Assembly: GCF_035555955.1 (NCBI RefSeq)
Contig: NZ_DATMGA010000011.1
Span: 1 to 64,000, forward strand
Length of the DNA stretch: 64,000 nucleotides
Direction of reading: 5' to 3'
DNA from: Eoetvoesia sp035555955
GTDB lineage: Bacteria > Pseudomonadota > Gammaproteobacteria > Burkholderiales > Burkholderiaceae_B
Under the pieces are notes generated by a model. That model had not been told where the DNA came from. It saw only the letters and a program-made list of their open reading frames with translations, and did no database searches. The position numbers and the translations under genes were made by a program. Of this stretch, positions 35,678-44,710 are shown piece by piece; position 1 is the stretch's first letter, and the number at the start of each line of letters is the position of its first letter.

Positions 35678-36886
35678 ATGACTGAAGTATCCATGGAAAT
35701 CAATGGTCGCCAGGTATCCGGCAGTGTGGCCCCGCGCACGCATCTGGGCGACTTCCTGCGCGAAGAGATCCGTCTGACCGGCACCAACCTGAGCTGCGAG
35801 CACGGCGTATGCGGCGCTTGCACCGTGCTGGTCGATGGCCAGCCGGTGCGTTCCTGCATCACGTTCGCCGTGGCATGCGAGGGCAAGCGCATCACCACCA
35901 TCGAAGGCTACGACGACGACCCCATCATGGCCCGGCTGCGCGAGGCATTCCACCAGAAGCATGCCTTGCAGTGCGGCTATTGCACGCCGGGCATGCTGAC
36001 CACGGCCCGCGACATCGTGTTGCGTCTACCCCAGGCCGACGAGGCCAGGGTGCGCATCGAACTGTCCGGCAATATTTGCCGCTGCACCGGCTACCAGGGC
36101 ATTACCGCCGCAGTCATGTCGGTGCTGACCAGCCTGAACGAGCGGCCCGATGCCGCGGTCGAGGCGTTGCGCGGCGCGGCGGCCGAAGGCAGGTTCACGG
36201 CGCCCGAGGCGGCCGGGCAAGAGGCTGCGACCTTTACCCGCTTTGCCGCCGCGCAGCCGTCCGCCCCGGCCGCTCCCGCAGCTCCTGCAACAGCCGAGCC
36301 CACGGGCGCCGCGGCGCCCGGCAAGGGGTCCAGCATCCAGGGCGGATTCGACGTGCCGTTCGCCGCCGCCCAGGTATGGGCTTTCATGGCGGATCTTCCC
36401 GCTGTGGCCAGCTGTCTTCCGGGCGCAGTCATCGAAGAGCAGGATGGAGACCGCGTCAAAGGCAAGATCGCCGTCAAGTTCGGCCCCATGGCGGCGGCGT
36501 TCAACGGCGCGGCGCAGCTCGAGCGCAACGACGAACAGATGTCGGCGGTGCTGCGCGGTGCTGGCCAGGACTCGCTGAGCCAGTCGCGCGCCAAGGGCGA
36601 CGTCGGCTACCGGGTCATGGCGGTTGGCGAAAACGCCGCCAGGGTCGAAGTGGATCTGCTGTATTCGCTGCAGGGGCCTTTGGCGCAGTTTTCGCGATCG
36701 GGGCTGGTGCAGGATTTCGTGCGCCGCATGATCGCCGATTTCGGCCGCAACGTGGTGCTGCGGCTTCAACATCCGGCGGACGAGGGCCAGCCATTTCAGC
36801 AGGCGCAGTTCAATCCTTTCAAGATGTTCCTCGGCGTGCTCTGGGAGCGGGTCAAGCGTTTTTTCAGCGGCAAGGCCGGCGGCTAA
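35678..36886 (+). CDS. Picolinate dehydrogenase [2Fe-2S] subunit fused to a CoxG/SRPBCC domain
   Basis: 402 residues, more than twice the usual 160. Residues 1-165 are a standard small subunit with two clusters: CEHGVCGAC...C, and CGYC with CRCTGY. A linker rich in Ala and Pro (about 190-225) leads to a C-terminal CoxG-like SRPBCC domain (FDVPFAAAQVWAFMADL, VKFGPMAAAF). CoxG-type proteins are linked to membrane anchoring or maturation of CO dehydrogenase. One continuous frame, so a genuine fusion. Corresponds by order to picA3. Confidence 0.87.
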   Translation: MTEVSMEINGRQVSGSVAPRTHLGDFLREEIRLTGTNLSCEHGVCGACTVLVDGQPVRSCITFAVACEGKRITTIEGYDDDPIMARLREAFHQKHALQCGYCTPGMLTTARDIVLRLPQADEARVRIELSGNICRCTGYQGITAAVMSVLTSLNERPDAAVEALRGAAAEGRFTAPEAAGQEAATFTRFAAAQPSAPAAPAAPATAEPTGAAAPGKGSSIQGGFDVPFAAAQVWAFMADLPAVASCLPGAVIEEQDGDRVKGKIAVKFGPMAAAFNGAAQLERNDEQMSAVLRGAGQDSLSQSRAKGDVGYRVMAVGENAARVEVDLLYSLQGPLAQFSRSGLVQDFVRRMIADFGRNVVLRLQHPADEGQPFQQAQFNPFKMFLGVLWERVKRFFSGKAGG

Positions 36887-36935
36887 TGCCAACGTACAAC
36901 AGTAAATCCTTATAAAACAGGCGAGGTGGTTGATC

Positions 36936-37964
36936 ATGAAAAATATAGTCTCCGCAGCATGGATGCGCATTGCGACGGCGGCGGCCGGGTGTCTGATGGC
37001 CGTGGCGGCTTCGGCGCAGAGCCTGGAGCCCCTGAATGTGCGCCTGGACTGGACGCCGTGGGGCGTGCATGCGGCATTCCATCTGGCCCAGCAAAAGGGC
37101 TGGTACAAGAAGGCCGGCCTGGATGTGCGGTTCGAGGACGGCAACGGGTCAGTGACGACGGTGCAGATCGTGGGTTCGGGCGACAGCTTCGACGTCGGCC
37201 ATGCGTCGCTGGCGTCGATGATGATTGCGCGCGACAAAGGCCTGCCGGTCAAGGCCGTGGCGGTTTTCGCCCGCCGCAGCGACATTGGCCTGCTGGTGCC
37301 CGACGATTCCAACATCAAGGGGCCGGCCGACCTGAAGGGCAAGAAGGTGGTCTATACCGCCGGCTCGCTCGAAGCGCCGTTCATCGATTCCTTCCTGAAG
37401 GCGGGGAACATCACGCGCAGCGACCTGGAGCTGCTGAACGTGGATGCCGCCAGCAAGGCCACGACTTATGCCGTGGGCCGCGCCGATGCGGCGGTCTCGA
37501 CGATTCCGTTCTTCTTGCCGGTGGTTTCCCAGTCGCGTCCTTCGCATGCGATCAGCTTCGCCGACTACGGCCTGAACATGCCCAGCTTCGGCATTTTCGC
37601 CAGCGAGGACAAGCTCAAGTCGCGCGGCAAGGCCATCTCGAAGTTCGCAAGCGTTACGGCCCGCGCATGGCAATACATCTACGACGGGCATGAGGACGAG
37701 GCGGTCGACGCCATCATTGCCCAGCGGCCCCAGGCGCGCCTGGATCGCAAGGTGCTGCGCGGCCAGATCGACGCGCTCAAGCCTTACTTCGGAACGCCGC
37801 CCGCAGGCACGCCCATGGGAGCCCCTGTTCCCGAAAACTGGGTCAAGGCGGTCAAGACGCTGTCGTCGGTGGGCCTCATCGGCAACAAGCGCAAGGCCGA
37901 CGACTACTATGTCACGGGCATGGTCCATCCCGCGCAATACGACGCCATGGTGTCCGGAAAATGA
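36936..37964 (+). CDS. ABC transporter substrate-binding protein, NMT1/SsuA-like
   Basis: 342-residue periplasmic protein. Signal peptide about residues 1-28 (ending AASAQ), then LNVRLDWTPWGVHAAFHLAQ, typical of the nitrate/taurine/pyrimidine-precursor (NMT1) group. ATG start with GAGGTGG seven bases upstream; an in-frame TTG two codons earlier is less likely. Coupled by ATGA overlap to the ATPase. Second uptake system of the operon. Confidence 0.87.
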   Translation: MKNIVSAAWMRIATAAAGCLMAVAASAQSLEPLNVRLDWTPWGVHAAFHLAQQKGWYKKAGLDVRFEDGNGSVTTVQIVGSGDSFDVGHASLASMMIARDKGLPVKAVAVFARRSDIGLLVPDDSNIKGPADLKGKKVVYTAGSLEAPFIDSFLKAGNITRSDLELLNVDAASKATTYAVGRADAAVSTIPFFLPVVSQSRPSHAISFADYGLNMPSFGIFASEDKLKSRGKAISKFASVTARAWQYIYDGHEDEAVDAIIAQRPQARLDRKVLRGQIDALKPYFGTPPAGTPMGAPVPENWVKAVKTLSSVGLIGNKRKADDYYVTGMVHPAQYDAMVSGK

Positions 37965-38746
37965 GTATTGCCGCTGTTTCTGCAAGCAATCTGCGCAAGG
38001 TCTATCCGGGGTCCCGCGGCGTGCAGGCGCTGGCCGGCGTCAGCACCGAGATCGAGGCTGGGCGCTTTGTCAGCATTCTCGGACCAAGCGGCTGCGGCAA
38101 GAGCACATTCTTGCGCTGCGTGGCGGGGCTCGAGGACATCACCGAGGGCGACCTGGTCGTCAATGGCCGCCCGGTGCAAGGTCCTCCCGACGACATCGGC
38201 ATGGTGTTCCAAAGGGATGCTTTGCTTGAATGGCGCTCGATCCGCAAGAACATTCTCCTGCCCATCGAGTTCGCCAAGAAGCAGGCGTCGTCCTACAGCG
38301 GCAAGGTCGAGCATTTGCTCAACCTGACCGGCCTGCGCGACTTCGCCAACAGCTATCCGCGCGAACTATCGGGCGGGATGCGGCAGCGGGCGGCGATTTG
38401 CCGGGCCCTGGTCGACGACCCCAAGCTTCTGCTCATGGACGAGCCTTTCGGCGCGCTCGATGCGTTCACGCGCGACCAGATGAATGTCGAGCTGCAGCGC
38501 ATCTGGCTCGAAACCCGCAATACCGTGCTGTTCGTCACGCACGGCATTGGCGAGGCGGTGTTCCTGGGCGATGTCGTCATGGTCTTTTCGCCGCGGCCCG
38601 GCCGCCTCGTCGAGACGATAACCATCGATCTGCCGCGCCCGCGTCCGCTGTCGGTGCGCGAAACGCCCGAGTTCGGCCGCTACGTCGCCCACATTCGCGG
38701 CCTGTTCGAGGAAATGGGCTTGCTCAATGAAAAGGGGGCGGTATGA
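37961..38746 (+). CDS. ABC transporter ATP-binding protein, SsuB/TauB-like
   Basis: 261-residue ATPase. Walker A GPSGCGKST, signature LSGGMRQR, Walker B LLLMDEPFGALD, switch His in VTHGIGEAVFLGD. Overlaps both neighbours by four bases. Drives import with the permease that follows. Confidence 0.92.
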   Translation: MSIAAVSASNLRKVYPGSRGVQALAGVSTEIEAGRFVSILGPSGCGKSTFLRCVAGLEDITEGDLVVNGRPVQGPPDDIGMVFQRDALLEWRSIRKNILLPIEFAKKQASSYSGKVEHLLNLTGLRDFANSYPRELSGGMRQRAAICRALVDDPKLLLMDEPFGALDAFTRDQMNVELQRIWLETRNTVLFVTHGIGEAVFLGDVVMVFSPRPGRLVETITIDLPRPRPLSVRETPEFGRYVAHIRGLFEEMGLLNEKGAV

Positions 38747-39513
38747 AGAACCAGATGAATCGCCTTGGAACGGGCGCCGCGGGCCTGTTTGCGCTGATCG
38801 TCGTGCTCGTGGTCTGGGAAGTGGTGTGCCGGCTGTTGCATGTGCGCCCGATCATGCTGCCGCTGCCGTCGCAGATATTCGCCGAGCTGGCCGCCGAATT
38901 TCCATGGTACATGCAGCATAGCCTGTATACCCTGATGACGACGCTGGCCGGTTTTGCCCTGTCGGTGATCGGCGGGGTGCTGATCGCCATCGCGCTGGTC
39001 GGGTCGCGCATGTTCGAACGCTTTTTCTATCCCTTGATCATCGGCTTCAACAGCGTGCCCAAGGTAGCCCTGGCGCCGTTGTTCGTGGTCTGGCTGGGCA
39101 CCGGCGCCGAGCCCAAGATCGCCATCGCCTGCCTGATCGCCGTCTTTGCCATCATCGTCGACACCGTGCATGGCCTGCGGTCGGTATCCCAGGACGTGAC
39201 GGATCTCGGCAAGGTACTCAAGGGCTCGGCCTGGGACTTCTTCTTCAAGGTCAAGCTGCCATGCGCGCTGCCGTCCATGGTTGCCGGCATGAAGGTGGCC
39301 ATGTCGCTGGCCCTGGTGGGCGCCATCGTGGGCGAGTTCGTGTCGTCGCAGCGCGGCCTGGGCTACGTGATCATGAGCGCCCAGGGCACTTTCGACACCG
39401 TGCGCGTGTTTGCCGCGCTTTTCCTCCTGGCTGTGATGGGACTGGCGCTGTACGGAATTCTGGCGTGGATAGAGCGCCGCGCAACGCCCTGGAGGCGAAT
39501 CCACAGCGACTAG
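38743..39513 (+). CDS. ABC transporter permease, SsuC/TauC-like
   Basis: 256-residue membrane protein with about six hydrophobic helices and the EAA loop region (LKGSAWDFFFKVKLPCALPSM, shortened here). Forms the channel for the adjacent binding protein and ATPase. An 87-base gap precedes the TRAP genes, the largest within this operon apart from the first genes. Confidence 0.92.
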   Translation: MKNQMNRLGTGAAGLFALIVVLVVWEVVCRLLHVRPIMLPLPSQIFAELAAEFPWYMQHSLYTLMTTLAGFALSVIGGVLIAIALVGSRMFERFFYPLIIGFNSVPKVALAPLFVVWLGTGAEPKIAIACLIAVFAIIVDTVHGLRSVSQDVTDLGKVLKGSAWDFFFKVKLPCALPSMVAGMKVAMSLALVGAIVGEFVSSQRGLGYVIMSAQGTFDTVRVFAALFLLAVMGLALYGILAWIERRATPWRRIHSD

Positions 39514-39600
39514 GAACGCAGGACATTAAAAATAAGAGAATGCGGAGCCCGCGCAGACCGGGCCCTGCAGGGACGAGGCATTTTAAAAAAAGGAGGAGCC

Positions 39601-40212
39601 ATGCGCGGCTTGCTTGCACTATCGCGTTGTATAGATGCTCTGAACAACTGGGTCGGGAAAACCGTTGCCTGGGTCATATTGGTGGTGGTCGTCGTCAGTT
39701 CCACGAACGCGGTGTTCCGCAAGGCCTTCGATCTTAGTTCGAATGCCTGGCTGGAACTGCAGTGGTATTTGTTCGGCGCCGTGTTCCTGCTGGGCGCCGG
39801 CTATACCCTGCTCAACAACGAGCACGTGCGGGTCGATATTCTGTCGTCGCGCCTGCCCGAAAGGGCGCATATCTGGGTCGAGGTCTTTGGCATCGTGGTG
39901 TTCATGCTGCCGGTGTGTTCGCTGGTGCTGTGGCTTTCCGTGCCCATGGTCGCCGACTCGTACCTGAGCCATGAAATGTCCTCCAACGCGGGCGGGCTGA
40001 TACGCTGGCCGGTCAAGCTGCTGATTCCCTGCGGTTTCGTACTGCTGATACTTGCGGGCATTTCGCATCTGATCAAATGCGTGGGCTTCCTGGCGGGGGC
40101 TTGCCCCAATCCAACCCGCAAGCACGACGCGAAATCGGCCGAGGAACTGCTGGCCGAGGAAATCGCCGGCGTTGCGGAACTGACCCACCAAGAACAAGAG
40201 AAAGGGCGCTGA
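39601..40212 (+). CDS. TRAP transporter small permease (DctQ)
   Basis: 203-residue protein with four hydrophobic helices and the LELQWYLFG motif of DctQ subunits of the mannitol/chloroaromatic type. AAAGGAGGAGCC directly before the ATG is a very strong ribosome site. Ends two bases before dctM. Partner binding protein probably 31292-32386. Confidence 0.87.
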   Translation: MRGLLALSRCIDALNNWVGKTVAWVILVVVVVSSTNAVFRKAFDLSSNAWLELQWYLFGAVFLLGAGYTLLNNEHVRVDILSSRLPERAHIWVEVFGIVVFMLPVCSLVLWLSVPMVADSYLSHEMSSNAGGLIRWPVKLLIPCGFVLLILAGISHLIKCVGFLAGACPNPTRKHDAKSAEELLAEEIAGVAELTHQEQEKGR

Positions 40213-40214
40213 TC

Positions 40215-41879
40215 ATGGATTTTCTTATGCTGAATATGGCGCCCGTCATGTTCGCCACCCTGGTTATTTTCCTGCTGCTGGGCTTTCCGGTGGCGTTCAC
40301 GCTGGCGGCCCACGGCCTGCTGTTCGGGCTTCTGGGCATAAAGCTGGGGTTCTTCACGCCCGACCTGTTCCAGGCCCTGCCTCAGCGCATCTTCGGCATC
40401 ATCGCCAACGACTCCCTGCTGGCGATTCCGTTCTTCACTTTCATGGGGCTCATCCTGGAAAGGTCGGGGATGGCGGAAGACCTGCTCGAAACCATAGGCC
40501 AATTGTTCGGGCCCTTGCGCGGGGGCCTGGCCATTGCCGTCGTGCTGGTGGGCGCCATGCTGGGCGCCACGACGGGGGTGGTGTCGGCCTCGGTGATTTC
40601 CATGGGGCTTATCTCGCTGCCCATCATGCTGCGCTACGGCTATGACCGGCGCCTGGCCAGCGGGGTGATCGCGGCGTCGGGCACCTTGTCGCAAATCATC
40701 CCGCCGTCTCTGGTGCTCATCGTCCTGGCCGACCAGCTGGGCCGCTCCATTGGCGACATGTATCGCGGCGCCATCATTCCCGGCGGCATCATGGTGGGGC
40801 TGTACATTCTGTACGTGGTGATCCTGTCGTTGCTGCGGCCCAAGGCGGCGCCCGCCATTCCCGCGGAGGCCCGCACCTTCATCGAGCCCAGCGGCAGCCA
40901 TGGCACACGATCCCTGCTGGTGCTGATGGCCATCAGTGTCGCGGCCGCCGCCTGGGTGGGCGAGCTCTGGTTGCCTCCCGGCACGGCCATCGACGAACGC
41001 ATCGTCATCAGCGTCCTGGTGTGGGGACTGGCCGCCTTTGTGCTGGCGGTGCTGAACAAGATGCTGCGCCTGAGGCTGCTGTCGCGCATCGCCGAGCGGG
41101 TCACCTTCGTCATGATCCCGCCGCTGTTCCTGATCTTCCTGGTGCTGGGCACGATCTTCCTGGGCATCGCCACTCCCACCGAAGGCGGGGCCATGGGAGC
41201 CGTGGGCGCGATCGCCATGGCGGTGCTGCGCAACCGCCTGCCGATGACCCTGCTCAAGCAGGCCATGGTCACGACCACCAAGCTGACGTCGTTCGTCATT
41301 TTCATCCTGATCGGCTCGACCATTTTCACGCTGACCTTTCGCGGCGTCGACGGCGACCTGTGGGTCGAGCACCTGCTGGTGAGCCTGCCCGGCGGCCAGA
41401 TCGGGTTCCTGCTCATCGTCAGCCTCTTTACTTTCGTCCTGGCCTTTTTCCTGGATTTCTTCGAACTGGCGTTCATCATCGTGCCCCTGCTCGGACCGGT
41501 CGCCGACAAGATGGGCATAGACCTGATCTGGTTCGGCGTGCTGCTGGCCGTGAACATGCAGACGTCGTTCATGCATCCGCCTTTCGGCTTCGCGCTGTTC
41601 TACCTGCGTTCGGTGGCCCCGAAAGACGACTACAAGGACAAGCTGACCGGCCGGATCATCAAGAAGGTCACCACGGGGCAGATCTACTGGGGTTCCGTGC
41701 CTTTCATCTGCATCCAGCTGCTGATGGTGCTGATCGTGCTGATGTTCCCGTCCACGGTCACGCACTACAAGAGCGGGGAATCCACAGTGGATCCCAGCAC
41801 GGTCAAGATCGACATGCACAGCGATTACGGATCCGGAGGAATGTACGGCGGCGATGGCGGGATGCCGGCATTCAAATGA
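40215..41879 (+). CDS. TRAP transporter large permease (DctM), extended form
   Basis: 554-residue polytopic protein, longer than the common 430 residues of DctM because of an inserted segment with two or more extra helices (about residues 215-300) and a glycine-rich hydrophilic tail. Such longer forms are usual in the mannitol/chloroaromatic group. Uses the sodium gradient to import the acid delivered by the binding protein. Last gene of the pic operon. Confidence 0.87.
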   Translation: MDFLMLNMAPVMFATLVIFLLLGFPVAFTLAAHGLLFGLLGIKLGFFTPDLFQALPQRIFGIIANDSLLAIPFFTFMGLILERSGMAEDLLETIGQLFGPLRGGLAIAVVLVGAMLGATTGVVSASVISMGLISLPIMLRYGYDRRLASGVIAASGTLSQIIPPSLVLIVLADQLGRSIGDMYRGAIIPGGIMVGLYILYVVILSLLRPKAAPAIPAEARTFIEPSGSHGTRSLLVLMAISVAAAAWVGELWLPPGTAIDERIVISVLVWGLAAFVLAVLNKMLRLRLLSRIAERVTFVMIPPLFLIFLVLGTIFLGIATPTEGGAMGAVGAIAMAVLRNRLPMTLLKQAMVTTTKLTSFVIFILIGSTIFTLTFRGVDGDLWVEHLLVSLPGGQIGFLLIVSLFTFVLAFFLDFFELAFIIVPLLGPVADKMGIDLIWFGVLLAVNMQTSFMHPPFGFALFYLRSVAPKDDYKDKLTGRIIKKVTTGQIYWGSVPFICIQLLMVLIVLMFPSTVTHYKSGESTVDPSTVKIDMHSDYGSGGMYGGDGGMPAFK

Positions 41880-41972
41880 TTTGTAGCGGACACTCAATTA
41901 TTGTCCGATAATCGATGCCTTGCTCATAGCGTTCCGGGAGGTTCTCCGGAACGCTGCACTGGAAGGACGATA

Positions 41973-42854
41973 ATGCCTTTGAAGGACAGTCTTGCCGCAC
42001 TGATAGTCATCGTGGCCTGGGGCGTAAACTTTGTGGTGATCAAGGTCGGGCTGCAGGAAATCCCGCCTTTTCTTCTGGGCTGCCTGCGTTTTGCGCTGGT
42101 GGCCCTGGCGGCATTTTTCGTGCCGCGCCCGGCGGTGCCGTGGCGCCTGCTGATCTTGTTCGGCATGACGCTCAGCGTCGGGCAGTTCGCTTTTTTGTTC
42201 ACCGCCATGACCGTGGGCATGTCGGCCGGCCTGGCTTCGCTGGTGCTGCAGTCGCAGGCCTTCTTTACGGTGCTGATCGCCGCCATCCTGCTGGGCGAGC
42301 GGGTGCGCCTGCAGAATGTGCTGGGCATGGCGGTTGCGGCGGCGGGCCTGGTGCTGATCGAAAGCGGCGCGCATTCGGGCAATGTCACCGTCCTGGGCTT
42401 CGTCCTGACGCTGGCCGCGGCATTTTGCTGGGCCTGCGGCAATATCGTGGTGAAATTCGTTCACAAGGTCGACGTGCTTGGCTTGGTCGTCTGGGGCGCG
42501 GTGGTGCCGCCCATTCCCTTCCTTCTGCTTTCCTGGGCCTTCGAGGGCAAGGCGGCCATTTACCACAGCCTCGCCAACCTTAGCGTGGTCGGAGTTTCGG
42601 CGCTGATCTACCTGGCGCTGATCGCCACGACTCTGGGCTACGTGCTGTGGGCCAAGCTGCTGACACGCTACCCGGTCAGCAAGGTCGCGCCCCTGAGCCT
42701 GCTGGTTCCGGTGGTGGGCCTGGTCTCGGCCATGCTGCTGGTGGACGAGCGGCTGGGGGCGCTGCAGTGGCTGGGAGGCGTCGCCGTGATGCTGGGCCTG
42801 GCCATCAATGTGTTCGGCCTGCGGCTTCTGCGCCGGGGGACGGCGTTGCGCTAA
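41973..42854 (+). CDS. EamA/DMT-family transporter
   Basis: 293-residue membrane protein with ten predicted helices in two EamA repeats (IVIVAWGVNFVVIKVGL opens the first). Resembles the O-acetylserine/cysteine exporter EamA (YdeD). Start ATG after GGAAGGACGATA; an earlier in-frame ATG lacks a ribosome site. Stands alone after the pic operon and 53 bases before the aminotransferase. Confidence 0.85.
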   Translation: MPLKDSLAALIVIVAWGVNFVVIKVGLQEIPPFLLGCLRFALVALAAFFVPRPAVPWRLLILFGMTLSVGQFAFLFTAMTVGMSAGLASLVLQSQAFFTVLIAAILLGERVRLQNVLGMAVAAAGLVLIESGAHSGNVTVLGFVLTLAAAFCWACGNIVVKFVHKVDVLGLVVWGAVVPPIPFLLLSWAFEGKAAIYHSLANLSVVGVSALIYLALIATTLGYVLWAKLLTRYPVSKVAPLSLLVPVVGLVSAMLLVDERLGALQWLGGVAVMLGLAINVFGLRLLRRGTALR

Positions 42855-42907
42855 AATCCGCCCATGGCACGATGGGCTGCCGCTCCGTCTTTTTACAGGA
42901 AGCAAAC

Positions 42908-44098
42908 ATGGAATTCGATCAGTCGGGCGTTAATGCATTAATGGAAATCACCTCGCGCCCGGATCTGGTGTTCGTTCGAGGCCAGGGGGCGTGGCTGGAA
43001 GACCATAACGGCAAGCGCTACCTGGATTTCATGCAGGGCTGGGCGGTGAACAGCCTGGGGCACTGCCCGCCGCAAGTGGTCGAGGCGATCAACCGCCAGG
43101 CCGCCCAATTGATCAATCCTTCGCCGGCGTTCTATAACCAGCCGTCCATGGACTTGGCAAAGCGCATCACGGGCGCTTCGTGCTTCGACCGGGTGTTCTT
43201 CGCCAACAGCGGCGCCGAGGCCAACGAAGGCGCCATCAAGCTGGCGCGCAAATGGGGCCGTCTGCACCGCAATGGCGCCTACAAGATCATTACTTTCGAC
43301 CATAGCTTCCACGGACGCACGCTGGCCACGATGTCGGCGTCGGGCAAGCCGGGCTGGGACACCATTTACGCACCCCAGGTCGACGGCTTTCCCAAGGCCG
43401 ACCTGAACGACCTGGACTCCGTGCGCGCGCTGGTCGACGACAAGACCGTGGCCGTCATGCTCGAGCCTGTCCAGGGCGAGGGCGGCGTCATTCCGGCCAG
43501 CCCCGAGTTCATGCAGGCCTTGCGCAAGCTGACCAGCGATCTCGGCCTGCTGCTGATCGTCGATGAAGTGCAGACCGGCATGGGCCGCACCGGCAAGCTG
43601 TTCGCTTACGAACACTCCGGCATCGTGCCCGACATCATGACCCTGGCCAAGGGCATAGGCGGCGGCGTGCCGCTGGCGGCCTTGTGCGCGCGCGAGGAAG
43701 TCTGCTGCTTCGAGCCTGGCGACCAGGGCGGCACGTACAACGGCAATCCCCTGACCACGGCAGTGGGCATAGCTGTGTTCGACGCCGTGACGGCTCCCGG
43801 CTTCCTGGACTCCGTCAATGCGCGCGGCGATCAATTGTCCCAGGGCCTGCTGGCCCTGTCCCGGAAGTGGGGCATGAAGGGCGAGCGCGGCGTGGGACTG
43901 CTGCGCGCCCTCAAGATGGATCGCACCGATGGCGCGCGCATCGTCGAGACGGCGCGCGACTGGAATCCCGAAGGTCTGCTGCTTAATTCGCCGCGTCCCG
44001 ACTTGCTGCGCTTCATGCCGGCCTTGAACGTGAGCGCGGATGAAATCGACCTGATGCTGGCGCGGCTGGACGAGGTCATTGCCAAGCTGCGCGGTTAG
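42908..44098 (+). CDS. argD: Class III PLP aminotransferase, acetylornithine transaminase type
   Basis: 396-residue PLP enzyme. The cofactor motifs are NSGAEANEGAIKLARK, FHGRTLATMSASG, the Asp in LLIVDEVQTGMGRTG and the lysine in TLAKGIGGG. It opens WLEDHNGKRYLDF as in ArgD and related omega-amino transaminases. Function: acetylornithine + 2-oxoglutarate to N-acetylglutamate semialdehyde, in arginine synthesis. Other class III transaminases (succinylornithine, 4-aminobutyrate) are close relatives, but length fits ArgD. Confidence 0.82.
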   Translation: MEFDQSGVNALMEITSRPDLVFVRGQGAWLEDHNGKRYLDFMQGWAVNSLGHCPPQVVEAINRQAAQLINPSPAFYNQPSMDLAKRITGASCFDRVFFANSGAEANEGAIKLARKWGRLHRNGAYKIITFDHSFHGRTLATMSASGKPGWDTIYAPQVDGFPKADLNDLDSVRALVDDKTVAVMLEPVQGEGGVIPASPEFMQALRKLTSDLGLLLIVDEVQTGMGRTGKLFAYEHSGIVPDIMTLAKGIGGGVPLAALCAREEVCCFEPGDQGGTYNGNPLTTAVGIAVFDAVTAPGFLDSVNARGDQLSQGLLALSRKWGMKGERGVGLLRALKMDRTDGARIVETARDWNPEGLLLNSPRPDLLRFMPALNVSADEIDLMLARLDEVIAKLRG

Positions 44099-44185
44099 GG
44101 TCAGGCGCCACACCGGCTGGCGTCCTGCTTTCAGGAGTGTGAACCCGGGCCTCTAGGTGTTGGCCGGCCTCGGCCAGGCTGGGTA

Positions 44186-44710
44186 TCAGCTTTTGCTCGC
44201 CTGCCAGTTCTGGTGGGCGTCGTCCATGACGCTTCCGGCTTCGCCCCCTTCCAGAAAACCATAGGCCAGTTTGTCGAGCAGGTGGTTCAGGGTGCTGCGC
44301 TCGTCGGAGGAAAGCAGGGTGGCGAGCATGGCGTCTTCCATGGTGTGCCCCAGGTCGTCGCTGGCGGCGCGCAGGCTTTTTCCGCGCGCTGTCGCCCATA
44401 ACTGGTGATTGCGGGCGTCGACCGGGTGGATGGAGCGCCGGATCAGCTTGAGCCCGATGAGCTGCGCCAGTTCCTTGGAGAGTATGGTTTTCTCGACCAG
44501 GGTGAGATCCCGCAGGCCGGTGGCGGTGACGCCGGGGTTGTCGCAAATGGCGCGCAGCACCCGCAACGAACGGACGTCCAGCCCGAACTCGCGCCGGTAA
44601 ACCAGATTGGCCTCGCGCAGCATCTCGCACTTGACCAGGTCGAGCTTGAAGCTCAGGTAGTCGGTGAAGCCGGTGCTGCTGGGCTTGGCCTGCACAGGTT
44701 TTTTTGCCAC
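44186..44710 (-). CDS. MarR-family regulator
   Basis: 174-residue winged-helix regulator. Core: SLRVLRAICDNPGVTATGLR and TILSKELAQLIGLKLIRRS, with a wing at DARNHQLWAT. Start chosen is GTG at 44710 with AGAGG upstream; a TTG nine codons earlier is possible. Divergent from the M20 genes, with a perfect inverted repeat in between, so it probably controls them and itself. Converges on argD. Confidence 0.8.
   Translation of the reverse strand: MAKKPVQAKPSSTGFTDYLSFKLDLVKCEMLREANLVYRREFGLDVRSLRVLRAICDNPGVTATGLRDLTLVEKTILSKELAQLIGLKLIRRSIHPVDARNHQLWATARGKSLRAASDDLGHTMEDAMLATLLSSDERSTLNHLLDKLAYGFLEGGEAGSVMDDAHQNWQASKS

Noticed and set aside
35678..36886. Frameshift joining two genes in the iron-sulphur/CoxG protein
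   Set aside because: One uninterrupted frame with a natural Ala/Pro linker, and no internal start with a ribosome site at the domain border; a true fusion is simpler.
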